A stretch of DNA of 26,935 nt from Nitrospinae bacterium AH_259_B05_G02_I21 (GCA_027717595.1 JALLOF010000022.1:1-26935), one strand, 5' to 3'. Numbered from the stretch's first letter, positions 14,541 to 21,184 are shown. The notes: generated by a model from the sequence alone, not told the origin. Made by a program: numbers and translations.

Positions 14541-15878
14541 CTACCCTCCCTGTGCGATGAGGCCCGCCTGCCAAGCGGCCTCCAGCCTAGGGTAGGGCCA
14601 CCCAAGCGCCTCGAGGGCCTCTTCAATTGATGAACCGTCGCCGAGCGCCGCCAAAAGGGCCCGGAGCCCCTCCCAGCCGACGGCCTTCTCCAGAAACGCC
14701 ACGACACTGTACGACTGAGCGTAGGCCAGATCGACGAGCGGCTTCTCTTCCAATCGGGAGAAGGGCCCCTCGAGCACCCGGAGCGGCAGCAATGCCTCCC
14801 GGGCGGCGGCCACCGTCAGTCGCGCCAGCGCCCGGTGGGGGAGGTTCTGGGCCACGCCCTGCGCGATGCCCTCGTCCAACCAGGCCGGGCAGCGTCCCCG
14901 CGAGGCGGCCTCAACGGCCACATGGGCCACCTCGTGGGTGAGCAGCAGCACGAGGAAGTGCGGCTCGGGCAGGGCCCCCTCCCCGACGGCCACCCGGACC
15001 GTCCCATCGTATACGCCCGCCATCCAGGTGGCGAAGGCCTCCGTGGGCGCAGGGCTCGCCCGCCGAAGTTCCTCTTCGGTCTGGTAGACCTCGATGGTCA
15101 CGCGCTCCGGCAGCGACCCGACCGTCTCTTCGAGCCGGCGACGGGCCAGGGCCAGCGTCTTGGCGATGGTCTTGAGCAGCGCCGGATCGGCGCTTAGAGG
15201 GAAGTGGACGACCCAGCCCGGGCCCTCAACCGCCACCCGCTCGCCCGGCCCCAGCAGGGCCTCCGTGGCCGGACCATCTTCGACCAGCAGCGTCTTCACC
15301 TTGCCGTAGATCCGCCACTTCTCCTGAAGGCGCTCAAGGGCGCGGGCGGCTTCTGGATGGGTCTCGACGGCGGCGGGAATCGCCCGGTAGGCCGCCTCGG
15401 CCCGCTCCCACCTGCCGGCGGCCTCCAGCAGATGGCCCAGCACCATACGGCGGTCGTGGTCCTCGGGGTGAGCGCGCAGGCCCAGCTCGTAGGCCTGCGC
15501 GGCTTCGGGAAGGCGGCCCTCCTCGCACAGCCGGTCTCCCTCGGCGAAGGCCACGGCGTCGGGACCCGCCGGGAGGGCATCGGCCGAGAGCAAATGAATC
15601 GTCATCGTCGTGGTGCCGATACGAATCTCATCCCCCGGTCGGACGCGCGCCCGCTCGATGCGTTCTCCGTTGATGAAGGTCCCGTTCATGCTGCCCATAT
15701 CCTCAAGGACGTAGCCCCCCCCATCCATCTCGACCACCCGGGCGTGGTCCCTGGAGACCCCAGGGCCCGCCAGGACCAGCCCGCAGTCGGACCGCCGACC
15801 GATTGTCAGCTCCGGGCCCCGGAGGGCCACGGCCGAGCCGCCGGGGGCGTGGACCAGGAAGACCAGGGTTTCGCTCAT
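14541..15878 (-). CDS. FHA - TPR - zinc metallopeptidase fusion protein
   Basis: The 445-residue protein begins with a forkhead-associated domain: G27-R28, S42-R43-D44-H45, N65-G66-T67 and N70-G71 mark the phosphothreonine-binding loops. About residues 105-190 are helical and TPR-like (AEGDRLCEEGRLPEAAQAYELGLRAHPED). The C-terminal half resembles gluzincin peptidases of the MA clan, with HEVAH at 315-319 and E336 in WLDEGIAQ as third zinc ligand. No signal peptide or membrane helix is seen, so it should act in the cytoplasm. The FHA domain probably binds the phosphorylated form of the operon's kinase or a substrate. It is the first gene of the operon, and its ATG overlaps the recombinase stop (ATGA). 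Confidence 0.85.
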   Translation of the reverse strand: MSETLVFLVHAPGGSAVALRGPELTIGRRSDCGLVLAGPGVSRDHARVVEMDGGGYVLEDMGSMNGTFINGERIERARVRPGDEIRIGTTTMTIHLLSADALPAGPDAVAFAEGDRLCEEGRLPEAAQAYELGLRAHPEDHDRRMVLGHLLEAAGRWERAEAAYRAIPAAVETHPEAARALERLQEKWRIYGKVKTLLVEDGPATEALLGPGERVAVEGPGWVVHFPLSADPALLKTIAKTLALARRRLEETVGSLPERVTIEVYQTEEELRRASPAPTEAFATWMAGVYDGTVRVAVGEGALPEPHFLVLLLTHEVAHVAVEAASRGRCPAWLDEGIAQGVAQNLPHRALARLTVAAAREALLPLRVLEGPFSRLEEKPLVDLAYAQSYSVVAFLEKAVGWEGLRALLAALGDGSSIEEALEALGWPYPRLEAAWQAGLIAQGG

Positions 15879-17206
15879 CGTCCTTCTCGGTTCCTCAACG
15901 TGTCGAGCGCCTGTAGCCCGCCGCCCGAGCTTCGGCCTCCGTTGCGAAGAGCACCTGGTTGGTGGGGCTCACCCGCCTGTAGAACCGACCCCCGGGGAGG
16001 TGGTACACCTGTCGGGGGCGGAATACTTGTATCAGTTTTCCAAGGACTTACAGGGACAGTAGGCAATGATGGCCGATGGATGGCCGATTTTGGAGCCATC
16101 CTGTCCATCTTCTCGGGGCGGTGGTACCTTTCGGGATGCCCGTAGTGGTCTAGGATCATCTGGACGCTCGAGTGCCCTACTTGCTCGATGACGTACAGCA
16201 AATCCTCCTCTAATTCGTAGAGCATTATCGTAATTAGGGTGTGTCTTAAATCAACCGGAGTAATCCGATTCAGCCCGGCCAACGCACAGGCTTTCGTTAA
16301 AATCTCACTAGGCCGATCCATCGCAATATGACTGCCTCCGGGCCGACAAAAAACGAAGTCCGTCGGTCGTCCCCTGCCCGCGCTAAGTTCGCTTATATGG
16401 TGATCGAGAAGAGCCTGGCGGGCTTCCATGTTTAAATCCGTGCGCCTCTCAGCCCCGGTCTTGGTTACATCATCCACAAGGTTGGTGCCTGTAACTGTCT
16501 CTCTGATTAAAAGAAAGCGCCTAGGGTCTTTTGCGCTGTCGCCCAAGTTAACACTTGCCCACCGAAGACCCCGTATCTCAGAAACCCTCAAGCCCGTATA
16601 GGCCAAGACGGTAAAGAAGGGATGCCATTCAAGATAATGAGACTGAATGGTGTCCAGTAGGCGGTGGAGTTCTTCTAGGGTGAGGGTATTATATTGTTTC
16701 TTGCGTCGTCGGCGACTATAGCGAAGTCGGACTAGAGAAACAGGATTACGTTCCACCCGTTCCTCTTCCACGGCAGAGCGAAAGATTGACGACAGGGTAG
16801 TTCGTATGTTCTGGATGGTTTTCTCAGCCAATCCACCCTCTGCCAGGTGGTCTAAGAAGGCCCGCACGTCTGCGGGCCTGATCTCGTTAATGGGCTTGCT
16901 ACCAAAATAAGAAAGGATATGGCGGCGGACTTCAATACCGTAGGCCTTGAGAGAGTTGGCTTTTACTTGGCGCTTCATCCGTTCTAGCCACCCTAGAGCA
17001 TACTGGTCTATGGGTGGGTGGTCTTGGCTATATTCATGTAGGGGGAGTCCCAAGGCCAGCCTACTACGTAGCTTCTCTGCAACTTCTTCGGCTGCCTGCT
17101 TCGTCTTGAAGGTGAGGCCCGGTATCTCCCGGCTCTTGCCGCCCCTATTGTAGAAGAGACGCCAGCGCCCGGAGTTGGCGGGCTTCTCGCGGGCCGTTAT
17201 GCCCAT
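15875..17206 (-). CDS. Tyrosine recombinase / integrase
   Basis: The protein has an N-terminal arm-binding and core-binding part and a catalytic domain with R207 (YTGLRVSEIRG), K249 (TKTG), R321-H322 (VDLRHT), H345 (VGHSS) and nucleophile Y355 (LDHYGH). The first His of the usual HxxR box is Val (V318). It integrates and excises the element on its right. ATG 17206 (MGITAREK) is chosen because of TAGGAAAA upstream and because relatives start the same way; ATG 17236 is in frame. The catalytic fold ends near residue 370. The last 50 or so residues are Pro/Gly/Arg-rich and read through a host-gene remnant, so the present C-terminus was probably created by insertion. Confidence 0.93.
   Translation of the reverse strand: MGITAREKPANSGRWRLFYNRGGKSREIPGLTFKTKQAAEEVAEKLRSRLALGLPLHEYSQDHPPIDQYALGWLERMKRQVKANSLKAYGIEVRRHILSYFGSKPINEIRPADVRAFLDHLAEGGLAEKTIQNIRTTLSSIFRSAVEEERVERNPVSLVRLRYSRRRRKKQYNTLTLEELHRLLDTIQSHYLEWHPFFTVLAYTGLRVSEIRGLRWASVNLGDSAKDPRRFLLIRETVTGTNLVDDVTKTGAERRTDLNMEARQALLDHHISELSAGRGRPTDFVFCRPGGSHIAMDRPSEILTKACALAGLNRITPVDLRHTLITIMLYELEEDLLYVIEQVGHSSVQMILDHYGHPERYHRPEKMDRMAPKSAIHRPSLPTVPVSPWKTDTSIPPPTGVPPPRGSVLQAGEPHQPGALRNGGRSSGGGLQALDTLRNREGR
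15895..16047 (-). pseudogene. 3' remnant of a host gene cut by the integrated element
   Basis: In the frame one base off the recombinase, 50 codons end in TGA at 15,895-15,897. The peptide includes QVYHLPGGRFYRRVSP and ATEAEARAAGYRRS. This matches the pattern YHxPxCxxxxxI..N.V.F...EEAxxxGYxP found at the C-terminus of many thermonuclease-like and related proteins, although the Cys is replaced by Gly. An in-frame TAA lies just upstream and no start codon with a ribosome binding site is present. It sits 16 bases before the FHA gene, so it was probably the previous gene of that operon. Confidence 0.55.
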
Positions 17207-17217
17207 GTTGGATTTTC

Positions 17218-17481
17218 CTATTGTGTGCTGAGCCATTGGAGGGCAGCCTCGACATTACCATCTTCTAGGGTAATGGCCAAGCGGCGTCCTTCGTCTATCC
17301 AGGCGTCCAAGTCAGCGCGGGCAAGGAGCCGCTTACGGACGATTCGCCCGCCCACGGGGAGCTTGACGTACCTAAGCGATGAGGATGGATCATCCACGAT
17401 CTCCTCCAGGGTCCGGGGCGAGAGCGAGAGGTACTCCCCCGCCGTCTCTAGGTTCATCAAGCTGGGCCAGCGACCGTTCAT
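17218..17481 (-). CDS. Excisionase-like helix-turn-helix protein
   Basis: The 87-residue protein has an AlpA/MerR-like HTH (MNLETAGEYLSLSPRTLEEIV), a beta wing (RYVKLPVGGRIVRKRLLARADLDAWI) and a short tail. Proteins of this layout next to tyrosine recombinases usually act as excisionases or as activators of int. Its stop lies 11 bases before the preferred int start, so the two are co-transcribed. A second Met at residue 9 is an alternative start; neither has a strong ribosome binding site. Confidence 0.8.
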   Translation of the reverse strand: MNGRWPSLMNLETAGEYLSLSPRTLEEIVDDPSSSLRYVKLPVGGRIVRKRLLARADLDAWIDEGRRLAITLEDGNVEAALQWLSTQ

Positions 17482-17570
17482 AATCTATCTAGGAACCTCA
17501 ACCCACCACGGCATCCACACACCGGGCAGTTTTGAGTTTTGAGCTTCATCCCCTTTTTTCCCTTTTTCTA

Positions 17571-17599
17571 TTGACAGGGGGTGCGCACTCATGTTTACT
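17571..17599 (+). promoter_or_regulatory. Promoter of candidate small RNA
   Basis: TTGACA at 17571-17576 is spaced 17 bases from TTTACT at 17594-17599. It points away from the excisionase-like gene, into a hairpin-plus-terminator unit and not into any protein gene. Confidence 0.6.
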
Positions 17600-17605
17600 C
17601 GTCTG

Positions 17606-17714
17606 CTCCCTCCCAATAGGTCGGCTCAAAGACATCCTATCTTTCTGCATAGCATGTCAGCCGACTCCCGCCATCACAAAGGGGCCTGTGTTTTGCACGG
17701 GCCTCTTTCCTTTT
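17606..17714 (+). ncRNA. Candidate small RNA with long hairpin and terminator
   Basis: The predicted transcript is about 110 bases. It folds into one long hairpin. GTCGGCT (17620-17626) pairs with AGCCGAC (17659-17665). GACAT (17631-17635) pairs with ATGTC (17654-17658) after a CAAA bulge. CTAT (17637-17640) pairs with ATAG (17649-17652) and closes an 8-base loop. A second hairpin (17680-17706) plus a T-rich tail ends it. The RNA lies between the winged-helix gene and the xis/int genes, on the strand opposite to both, so it would be antisense to read-through transcripts. This resembles the layout of plasmid copy-control RNAs, but no family is recognised. Confidence 0.55.
17680..17714 (+). terminator. 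Terminator of the candidate small RNA
   Basis: An 11-bp stem (AGGGGCCTGTG with CACGGGCCTCT, two wobble pairs) closes a TTTTG loop and is followed by a T-rich stretch ending in CTTTT. On the minus strand the same stem is followed only by TTTG, so the plus-strand reading is favoured. Confidence 0.65.
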
Positions 17715-17779
17715 GGGGATGCTCATATACCTCGCCTTTCTTTTTTTTCGATGGCTACGCCCTGGTAGACTATAAAGGT

Positions 17780-17904
17780 TCCCAATATTTGGGACTGAGA
17801 GAATAATAAAATAGGCCCTACTGTCACAGAAACTGGGACTGGAAAAATGCGATTGAGCGCCCGTTGTCCTAAAAATTGGGACAACAGAGGTAAAAAATTG
17901 GGAT
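17780..17904. repeat. Iteron-like TTGGGAC repeats with inverted copies
   Basis: TTGGGAC-type heptamers start at 17789, 17833 (CTGGGAC), 17876 and 17898 (TTGGGAT), spaced 44, 43 and 22 bases, near multiples of two helical turns. Two have inverted partners: TCCCAA/TTGGGA around 17780-17794, and GTTGTCC (17863-17869) with GGACAAC (17879-17885). The array sits directly downstream of the winged-helix gene in an AT-rich stretch. It could be an origin, a recombinase arm site or an operator. Another TTGGGAC lies at 18695-18701, just inside the predicted transcript of the zinc-finger gene. Confidence 0.5.
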
Positions 17905-17910
17905 TGAAGT

Positions 17911-18303
17911 CTATTTTTCATCTGTTGGCTCCCATGTTTCCCAGCGCTCAGAGAGGGTGTACTTTGATGGCCTGTTGAAGAGTCCTCCGTACTCAACGAT
18001 GTCCAAAAATCCCCTTTCAACAAGCTCCCCAATTGCTCGGGTAATGGTGTTCTTAGTTGCTATGTAAGTTAATTGACTGTTGGGCAAGCAGAAAATCTCA
18101 CCATCGAACTTGGTTGGGTTGTATTCCATTAGAGCGTGAATATAGACATCATGAGCCTTGCTACTGACAGAGCGCCATGCCTTTGATTGCCACATGGGCC
18201 TACGAATGATGGCTACCTTGTTGTCTCGTACCTTCTTGCCTGTTTTACGTTCAGCCTTTTTGGCTTTCTTGGTGGCCTGTCTATGTTGTTTGAGTGTTGT
18301 CAC
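17911..18303 (-). CDS. Winged-helix protein, replication-initiator-like or regulator
   Basis: The 130-residue protein has a basic N-terminus (QHRQATKKAKKAERKTGKK), then WQSKAWRSVSSKAHDVYIHAL, and a winged helix-turn-helix: LPNSQLTYIATKNTITRAIGELVERGFLDIVEYGG, ending SKYTLSERWETW. The same arrangement occurs in small phage- and ICE-borne HTH proteins where genes are turned on or replication is started. The start is GTG with GGAGG six bases upstream. It follows the zinc-finger gene and precedes the TTGGGAC repeats, which may be its binding sites. Whether it is a replication protein or a repressor cannot be told. Confidence 0.75.
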   Translation of the reverse strand: MTTLKQHRQATKKAKKAERKTGKKVRDNKVAIIRRPMWQSKAWRSVSSKAHDVYIHALMEYNPTKFDGEIFCLPNSQLTYIATKNTITRAIGELVERGFLDIVEYGGLFNRPSKYTLSERWETWEPTDEK

Positions 18304-18365
18304 AACCTGCCTCCAGCCAGGCTTGGCGGGGTGACGGGTGCTGGAGGACCCCCGCCCCGCTCCTG

Positions 18366-18653
18366 TTAGGGAGCAGCCCCGCCGTTAATTTCCCGGATCG
18401 CATCAATTACAGCCTCCCGGCATGACGAGCAGGCTGCTGACTCGACCAACTCGATTAACTTCCGCTTCCGCTCTTGCCTATGCCAGGACCAGCGGCACTC
18501 ATCGGAGCAGAAGCGCCGGGCAGATCCGCCCACCCGTTCCTGGGCCACAGGTGCGCCACAGGATGGGCAGGGAGCGGTTGGGGCGGCCTGCTTCCTTGCT
18601 CTGCCTTTATCGTCCATTTTGGTCGTGCTGCTCGCCGCTCTATGGCTTTCCAT
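18366..18653 (-). CDS. Small zinc-finger protein
   Basis: The 95-residue protein has the zinc-binding pattern CPSCGAPVAQERVGGSARR followed by FCSDECRWSWHRQER. This is a treble-clef-like CxxC...CxxxC arrangement seen in short element-encoded zinc-finger proteins. A further CxxC (ACSSC) lies near the C-terminus. It precedes the winged-helix gene by 62 bases and probably shares its promoter. No clear ribosome binding site decides between Met 1 and Met 13. Confidence 0.65.
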   Translation of the reverse strand: MESHRAASSTTKMDDKGRARKQAAPTAPCPSCGAPVAQERVGGSARRFCSDECRWSWHRQERKRKLIELVESAACSSCREAVIDAIREINGGAAP

Positions 18654-18722
18654 GCGGTGGCCCGTTGCCTAACCTGCGCGGGCCGTCGCAATTTTTGGGA
18701 CCGACCTTCGGCCCACACACCA

Positions 18723-18751
18723 AATATATTCCATCCCCAATGCTGCGTCAA
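18723..18751 (-). promoter_or_regulatory. Promoter for zinc-finger and winged-helix genes
   Basis: On the minus strand TTGACG (18751-18746) lies 17 bases from TATATT (18728-18723). Predicted initiation near 18,716 is followed by TTGGGAC on the plus strand at 18695-18701, a copy of the downstream repeat and so a possible autoregulatory site. Confidence 0.6.
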
Positions 18752-18779
18752 ACATAACCTCTTGATATATTTGTAGTTA

Positions 18780-18884
18780 CGGACAGAACATGGGCAAATC
18801 GGCGGGATTTGCGGACCCTTGTCCGACCAGCGGACAGAAAATCAGAAAAGGTTCGAGAAATGGCTGGATTTTGTCCGCTTTTTT
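18780..18884 (+). other. Two nested hairpins built on repeated CGGACAGAA, ending in a T-run
   Basis: CGGACAGAA occurs at 18780-18788 and 18831-18839, each with a downstream TGTCCG. Hairpin A pairs CGGACA (18780-18785) with TGTCCG (18820-18825) and inside it GCAAATC (18794-18800) with GATTTGC (18806-18812). Hairpin B pairs AGCGGACA (18829-18836) with TGTCCGCT (18872-18879) and inside it AAATC with GATTT, followed by six T. It reads as a plus-strand terminator or small RNA; it could also be paired protein-binding sites. Only a weak -10-like TATATT (18766-18771) precedes it. The T-run overlaps the stop codon of the minus-strand gene. Confidence 0.5.
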
Positions 18885-19587
18885 ATTGTGAGGGTTGCAG
18901 CCTTTGGATGAGATATGTCAGGATTCTTGATGCCGTTTCAGGGGGTACTCTTTCCAAGAATCGTTTGATCCGCCTTCTAATCGCTTCGGCAGGGTCACCT
19001 ACCCCTTTTTCCTCTATACCTCGGAGAGTCATTAAATTAAAAACAGCGTGCCCTATTTGCTTGTCCAGCACCTCTCGGTCTGCAATATGGCTATCCAAGG
19101 TTTCCCATAGTGCCCAGGACACGAAGCCTTTGGCCTCTCTCTTCCTATATGAGTAGTGGACCTTAGGATAGCTAAGTTCATGTGCCCACTGTCTCAGGCC
19201 ACGCAAATCTCCCATGATTGTGTTGACCTTATTCAGTCTACTCTCTTGCTTCTTTTGTAATTTTTTCCACTCATCGTGTGAAAGGTTTCTTCTACGGTCA
19301 GGGTCAGCTTCCATTTCAAGGTGGCCCAATATGGATAACTCTGGTGCAATTGCTTTGATGGACGCAAGGGCGTTGTCAATTTTCTTGAAAATTGGGTCCT
19401 TTGGGAACAGCCCGTATATCCCATCTTCTTTCACGGTCTGATAAGCGTACAGTATCTTTTCTATGGAGGAGATTACTCCTTGGTAGGCTTGTATGGATAT
19501 GTCAACTCCAAGCGCATCACTAACACATTGAGCAATCTCATCATGCGTTACCCTTCGAATTCGTTGTTTCTTCTGACCGCCTCCCAT
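18883..19587 (-). CDS. Protein of unknown function carried by the element
   Basis: This 234-residue soluble, mostly helical, charged protein starts MGGGQKKQRIRRVTHDEIAQ. Its mid part includes AIAPELSILGHLEMEADPDRRRNLSHDEWKKLQKKQ, then a Tyr/Lys-rich stretch (YPKVHYSYRKREAKG) and a long C-terminal helix region ending LERVPPETASRIL. No signal peptide, membrane segment or familiar catalytic motif is seen. ATG 19587 is preferred over the upstream in-frame TTG 19599. It stands alone, with its own predicted promoter and a 95-base structured leader, and its stop codon is embedded in the T-run of the adjacent hairpin region. Confidence 0.65.
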   Translation of the reverse strand: MGGGQKKQRIRRVTHDEIAQCVSDALGVDISIQAYQGVISSIEKILYAYQTVKEDGIYGLFPKDPIFKKIDNALASIKAIAPELSILGHLEMEADPDRRRNLSHDEWKKLQKKQESRLNKVNTIMGDLRGLRQWAHELSYPKVHYSYRKREAKGFVSWALWETLDSHIADREVLDKQIGHAVFNLMTLRGIEEKGVGDPAEAIRRRIKRFLERVPPETASRILTYLIQRLQPSQ

Positions 19588-19602
19588 GCTGCCCCACAAG
19601 CA

Positions 19603-19714
19603 ACCCCACGGTAGAAGGTGGGGGCCAAAGACGGCGCGGGTTTCCGTCCTTGTCGGGAGCGACCCTATGGCCCCCTTATATTAGTATTATACGCTCAATG
19701 GCTAACCTAATTAA
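19603..19714 (-). promoter_or_regulatory. Promoter and structured leader of the 18,883-19,587 gene
   Basis: On the minus strand TATAAT (19691-19686) has a weak -35 (TTAATT, 19714-19709). The leader can fold into a three-way junction. GGGGGCCA near 19677 pairs with TGGCCCCC near 19623. Inside it GTCG/CGAC and GACGG/CCGTC form two hairpins. The ATG lies about 35 bases beyond the closing stem. No known riboswitch consensus was recognised. Confidence 0.45.
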
Positions 19715-19719
19715 ATACC

Positions 19720-20265
19720 TCATTCCCCAGGATTGGCTTTGTAGTAATCGTAGACGAATTCACGAAGCGTTTTTCTAACAAACTTTTCAGTTAGTATGTT
19801 AATATTATTATTACCGCCTCCATAAAGGCCCCCTTGTCTCCAAATAGCTCCTAAATACATATTCTTAGTTCGCTCCTCTTTCTTAACGGAAAGAATATCT
19901 GCAAAATGCCTGTACTGAAAAGACCAGTCACGTACTTCCAAGTCAAGGCTGCCAATAAAACCTAATTCTTCATTGGACTCAGTAGATAAATATTTTATTT
20001 GCAAATAAAGGTATAAATAAGCATCGTGGTTGTTTTCCACGAGCAAAATATTAGGTATGCGAGACTTTAAATATATATAAACCTCCTTTTTTAATCCTTC
20101 TTTATCAAGAAGAGTCTTTTCATCGCCTTTGACTACAGCCAATATCTTAAATGAACGCAACCCCTTAAGTCTTAACTGTTCTTTTGTAAGGTCTTCGGCT
20201 GACAATCCATGAGGAAACAAGTATGTGAATGCTAAAATCAAAAGAAGATACTTTCCCCATCGCAT
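19720..20265 (-). CDS. Secreted protein of unknown function
   Basis: The 181-residue protein has a Sec signal peptide (MRWGKYLLLILAFTYLFPHGLSA, cleaved before EDL). The mature part has LRSFKILAVVKGDEKTLL, a stretch like KKEVYIYLKSRIPNILLVEN, strand-rich middle blocks, and a C-terminal part with AIWRQGG and FVRKTLREFVYDYYKANPGE. This layout resembles small periplasmic proteins found in several uncultivated Proteobacteria, in which a final helix ends in a NP-containing motif. The start is ATG 20265 with AGGGA; TTG 20280 is in frame. It is the last of eight tightly spaced genes. Confidence 0.7.
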   Translation of the reverse strand: MRWGKYLLLILAFTYLFPHGLSAEDLTKEQLRLKGLRSFKILAVVKGDEKTLLDKEGLKKEVYIYLKSRIPNILLVENNHDAYLYLYLQIKYLSTESNEELGFIGSLDLEVRDWSFQYRHFADILSVKKEERTKNMYLGAIWRQGGLYGGGNNNINILTEKFVRKTLREFVYDYYKANPGE

Positions 20266-20295
20266 AGCTTTATCCCTCAATACCGCAGTTTAGGC

Positions 20296-20655
20296 TCAGG
20301 GCTCGCAATACCTCTTACCAGCCCTACAAGCATCTTCGCACTTGGAGTTTACATCCGTACTGTATAGATAATTACCACTATCGTAATCATAGACTTCGGA
20401 CGGACAATCCCGTTTGCATTTTCTATAGGCATTGTCACAGGCTTCTTCAACAGCTTCTTCAACGGCTTCTTCAACAGCTGACTCACATTTGGTTTCGTGG
20501 TCTGTCAAGTATAGGTAGTTCCCGCTTTGATAGTCGAGAACTGGGCCGCTACAGTCGTAAGCGACTGCTGTGTTTGCAACGACTATTGAAAAAATAGTCA
20601 CAAGAATTATCTTGGGGAGAGTCGCTTTAAGCGTTGGGTAACGGTATTTCTTCAT
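20296..20655 (-). CDS. Cys-rich secreted protein with internal duplication
   Basis: The 119-residue protein has a signal peptide (about 1-32, ending AVA). The mature part contains two copies of a 24-residue unit: CSGPVLDYQSGNYLYLTDHE with KCESA (35-60), and CPSEVYDYDSGNYLYSTDVN with KCEDA (84-109). They are separated by a helical VEEA repeat and further Cys residues. Ten Cys suggest disulfides in the periplasm or outside. The start ATG 20655 has GGAGG nine bases upstream; the frame also opens at TTG 20670. Function unknown. Confidence 0.7.
   Translation of the reverse strand: MKKYRYPTLKATLPKIILVTIFSIVVANTAVAYDCSGPVLDYQSGNYLYLTDHETKCESAVEEAVEEAVEEACDNAYRKCKRDCPSEVYDYDSGNYLYSTDVNSKCEDACRAGKRYCEP
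20441..20476. repeat. Three tandem 12-bp repeats inside the Cys-rich gene
   Basis: GCTTCTTCAACA, GCTTCTTCAACG and GCTTCTTCAACA follow one another and encode the VEEA repeat on the minus strand. The unit is a multiple of three, so copy-number change would lengthen or shorten the spacer helix without a frameshift. Confidence 0.8.
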
Positions 20656-20684
20656 AGCCCAATCCTCCAAAACCCAACAAGCCT

Positions 20685-21125
20685 TTAGCCGAAGCTCTGA
20701 AAAATAGCAATGAAGAGTAAATACATGCCCATGATGTGAAGGGTTCTATACCACGCTTTATTTGCCAGTTCAGGCAAGGTACCCCCTGCTATTGTTTGGA
20801 TTTCCCAACCCAAAAGACCCAACACAGCCCAAAGCAGGATGAATGCCGACGAAAGAAAGTAATACTTTGGAAGTGTGGAAAGACTTGAAAATGTTATCCA
20901 AGCTAAAATAAGGATGCCAACACAAATAAGTAAGCTCTTTCCAATAGAGATTCGGACTAAAGAGGATGAATCTTTGAGCGATTTCCTCAGTTCTACCTCT
21001 CTTTCTTTTGAAGGCGGCACCCCGTCCCTCTCAATGGAATAGTTGTAAGCACTTTCATCGAAGGCATTTGGGTTTAGGATAAGTTCGTAAATCAACTTTG
21101 CCCATCTAATAACTTGAATCACCAA
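20685..21125 (-). CDS. Small integral membrane protein
   Basis: The 146-residue protein starts with TTG (GTG is the second codon), seven bases after GGAGG. The N-terminal half is soluble (IRWAKLIYELILNPNAFDES, then charged residues). Three hydrophobic helices follow at about 62-82, 88-108 and 126-144. No transporter or enzyme motif is recognised. It sits between the secreted nuclease-like gene and the Cys-rich secreted gene, so a role in the cell envelope together with them is plausible. Confidence 0.65.
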   Translation of the reverse strand: MVIQVIRWAKLIYELILNPNAFDESAYNYSIERDGVPPSKEREVELRKSLKDSSSLVRISIGKSLLICVGILILAWITFSSLSTLPKYYFLSSAFILLWAVLGLLGWEIQTIAGGTLPELANKAWYRTLHIMGMYLLFIAIFQSFG

Positions 21126-21184
21126 GGCACAACCTCCATCAAATTAGAAAAAACTTGTCCCTTCAACATCTACAATCTCTATCA

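Noticed and set aside
15204-16145. 313-codon plus-strand frame opposite the FHA gene
   Set aside because: Antisense shadow of FHA/recombinase coding sequence in GC-rich DNA, with no ribosome binding site or recognisable domain.
17780-17904. CRISPR array
   Set aside because: Repeats are only seven bases and spacers are unequal; no cas genes are nearby.
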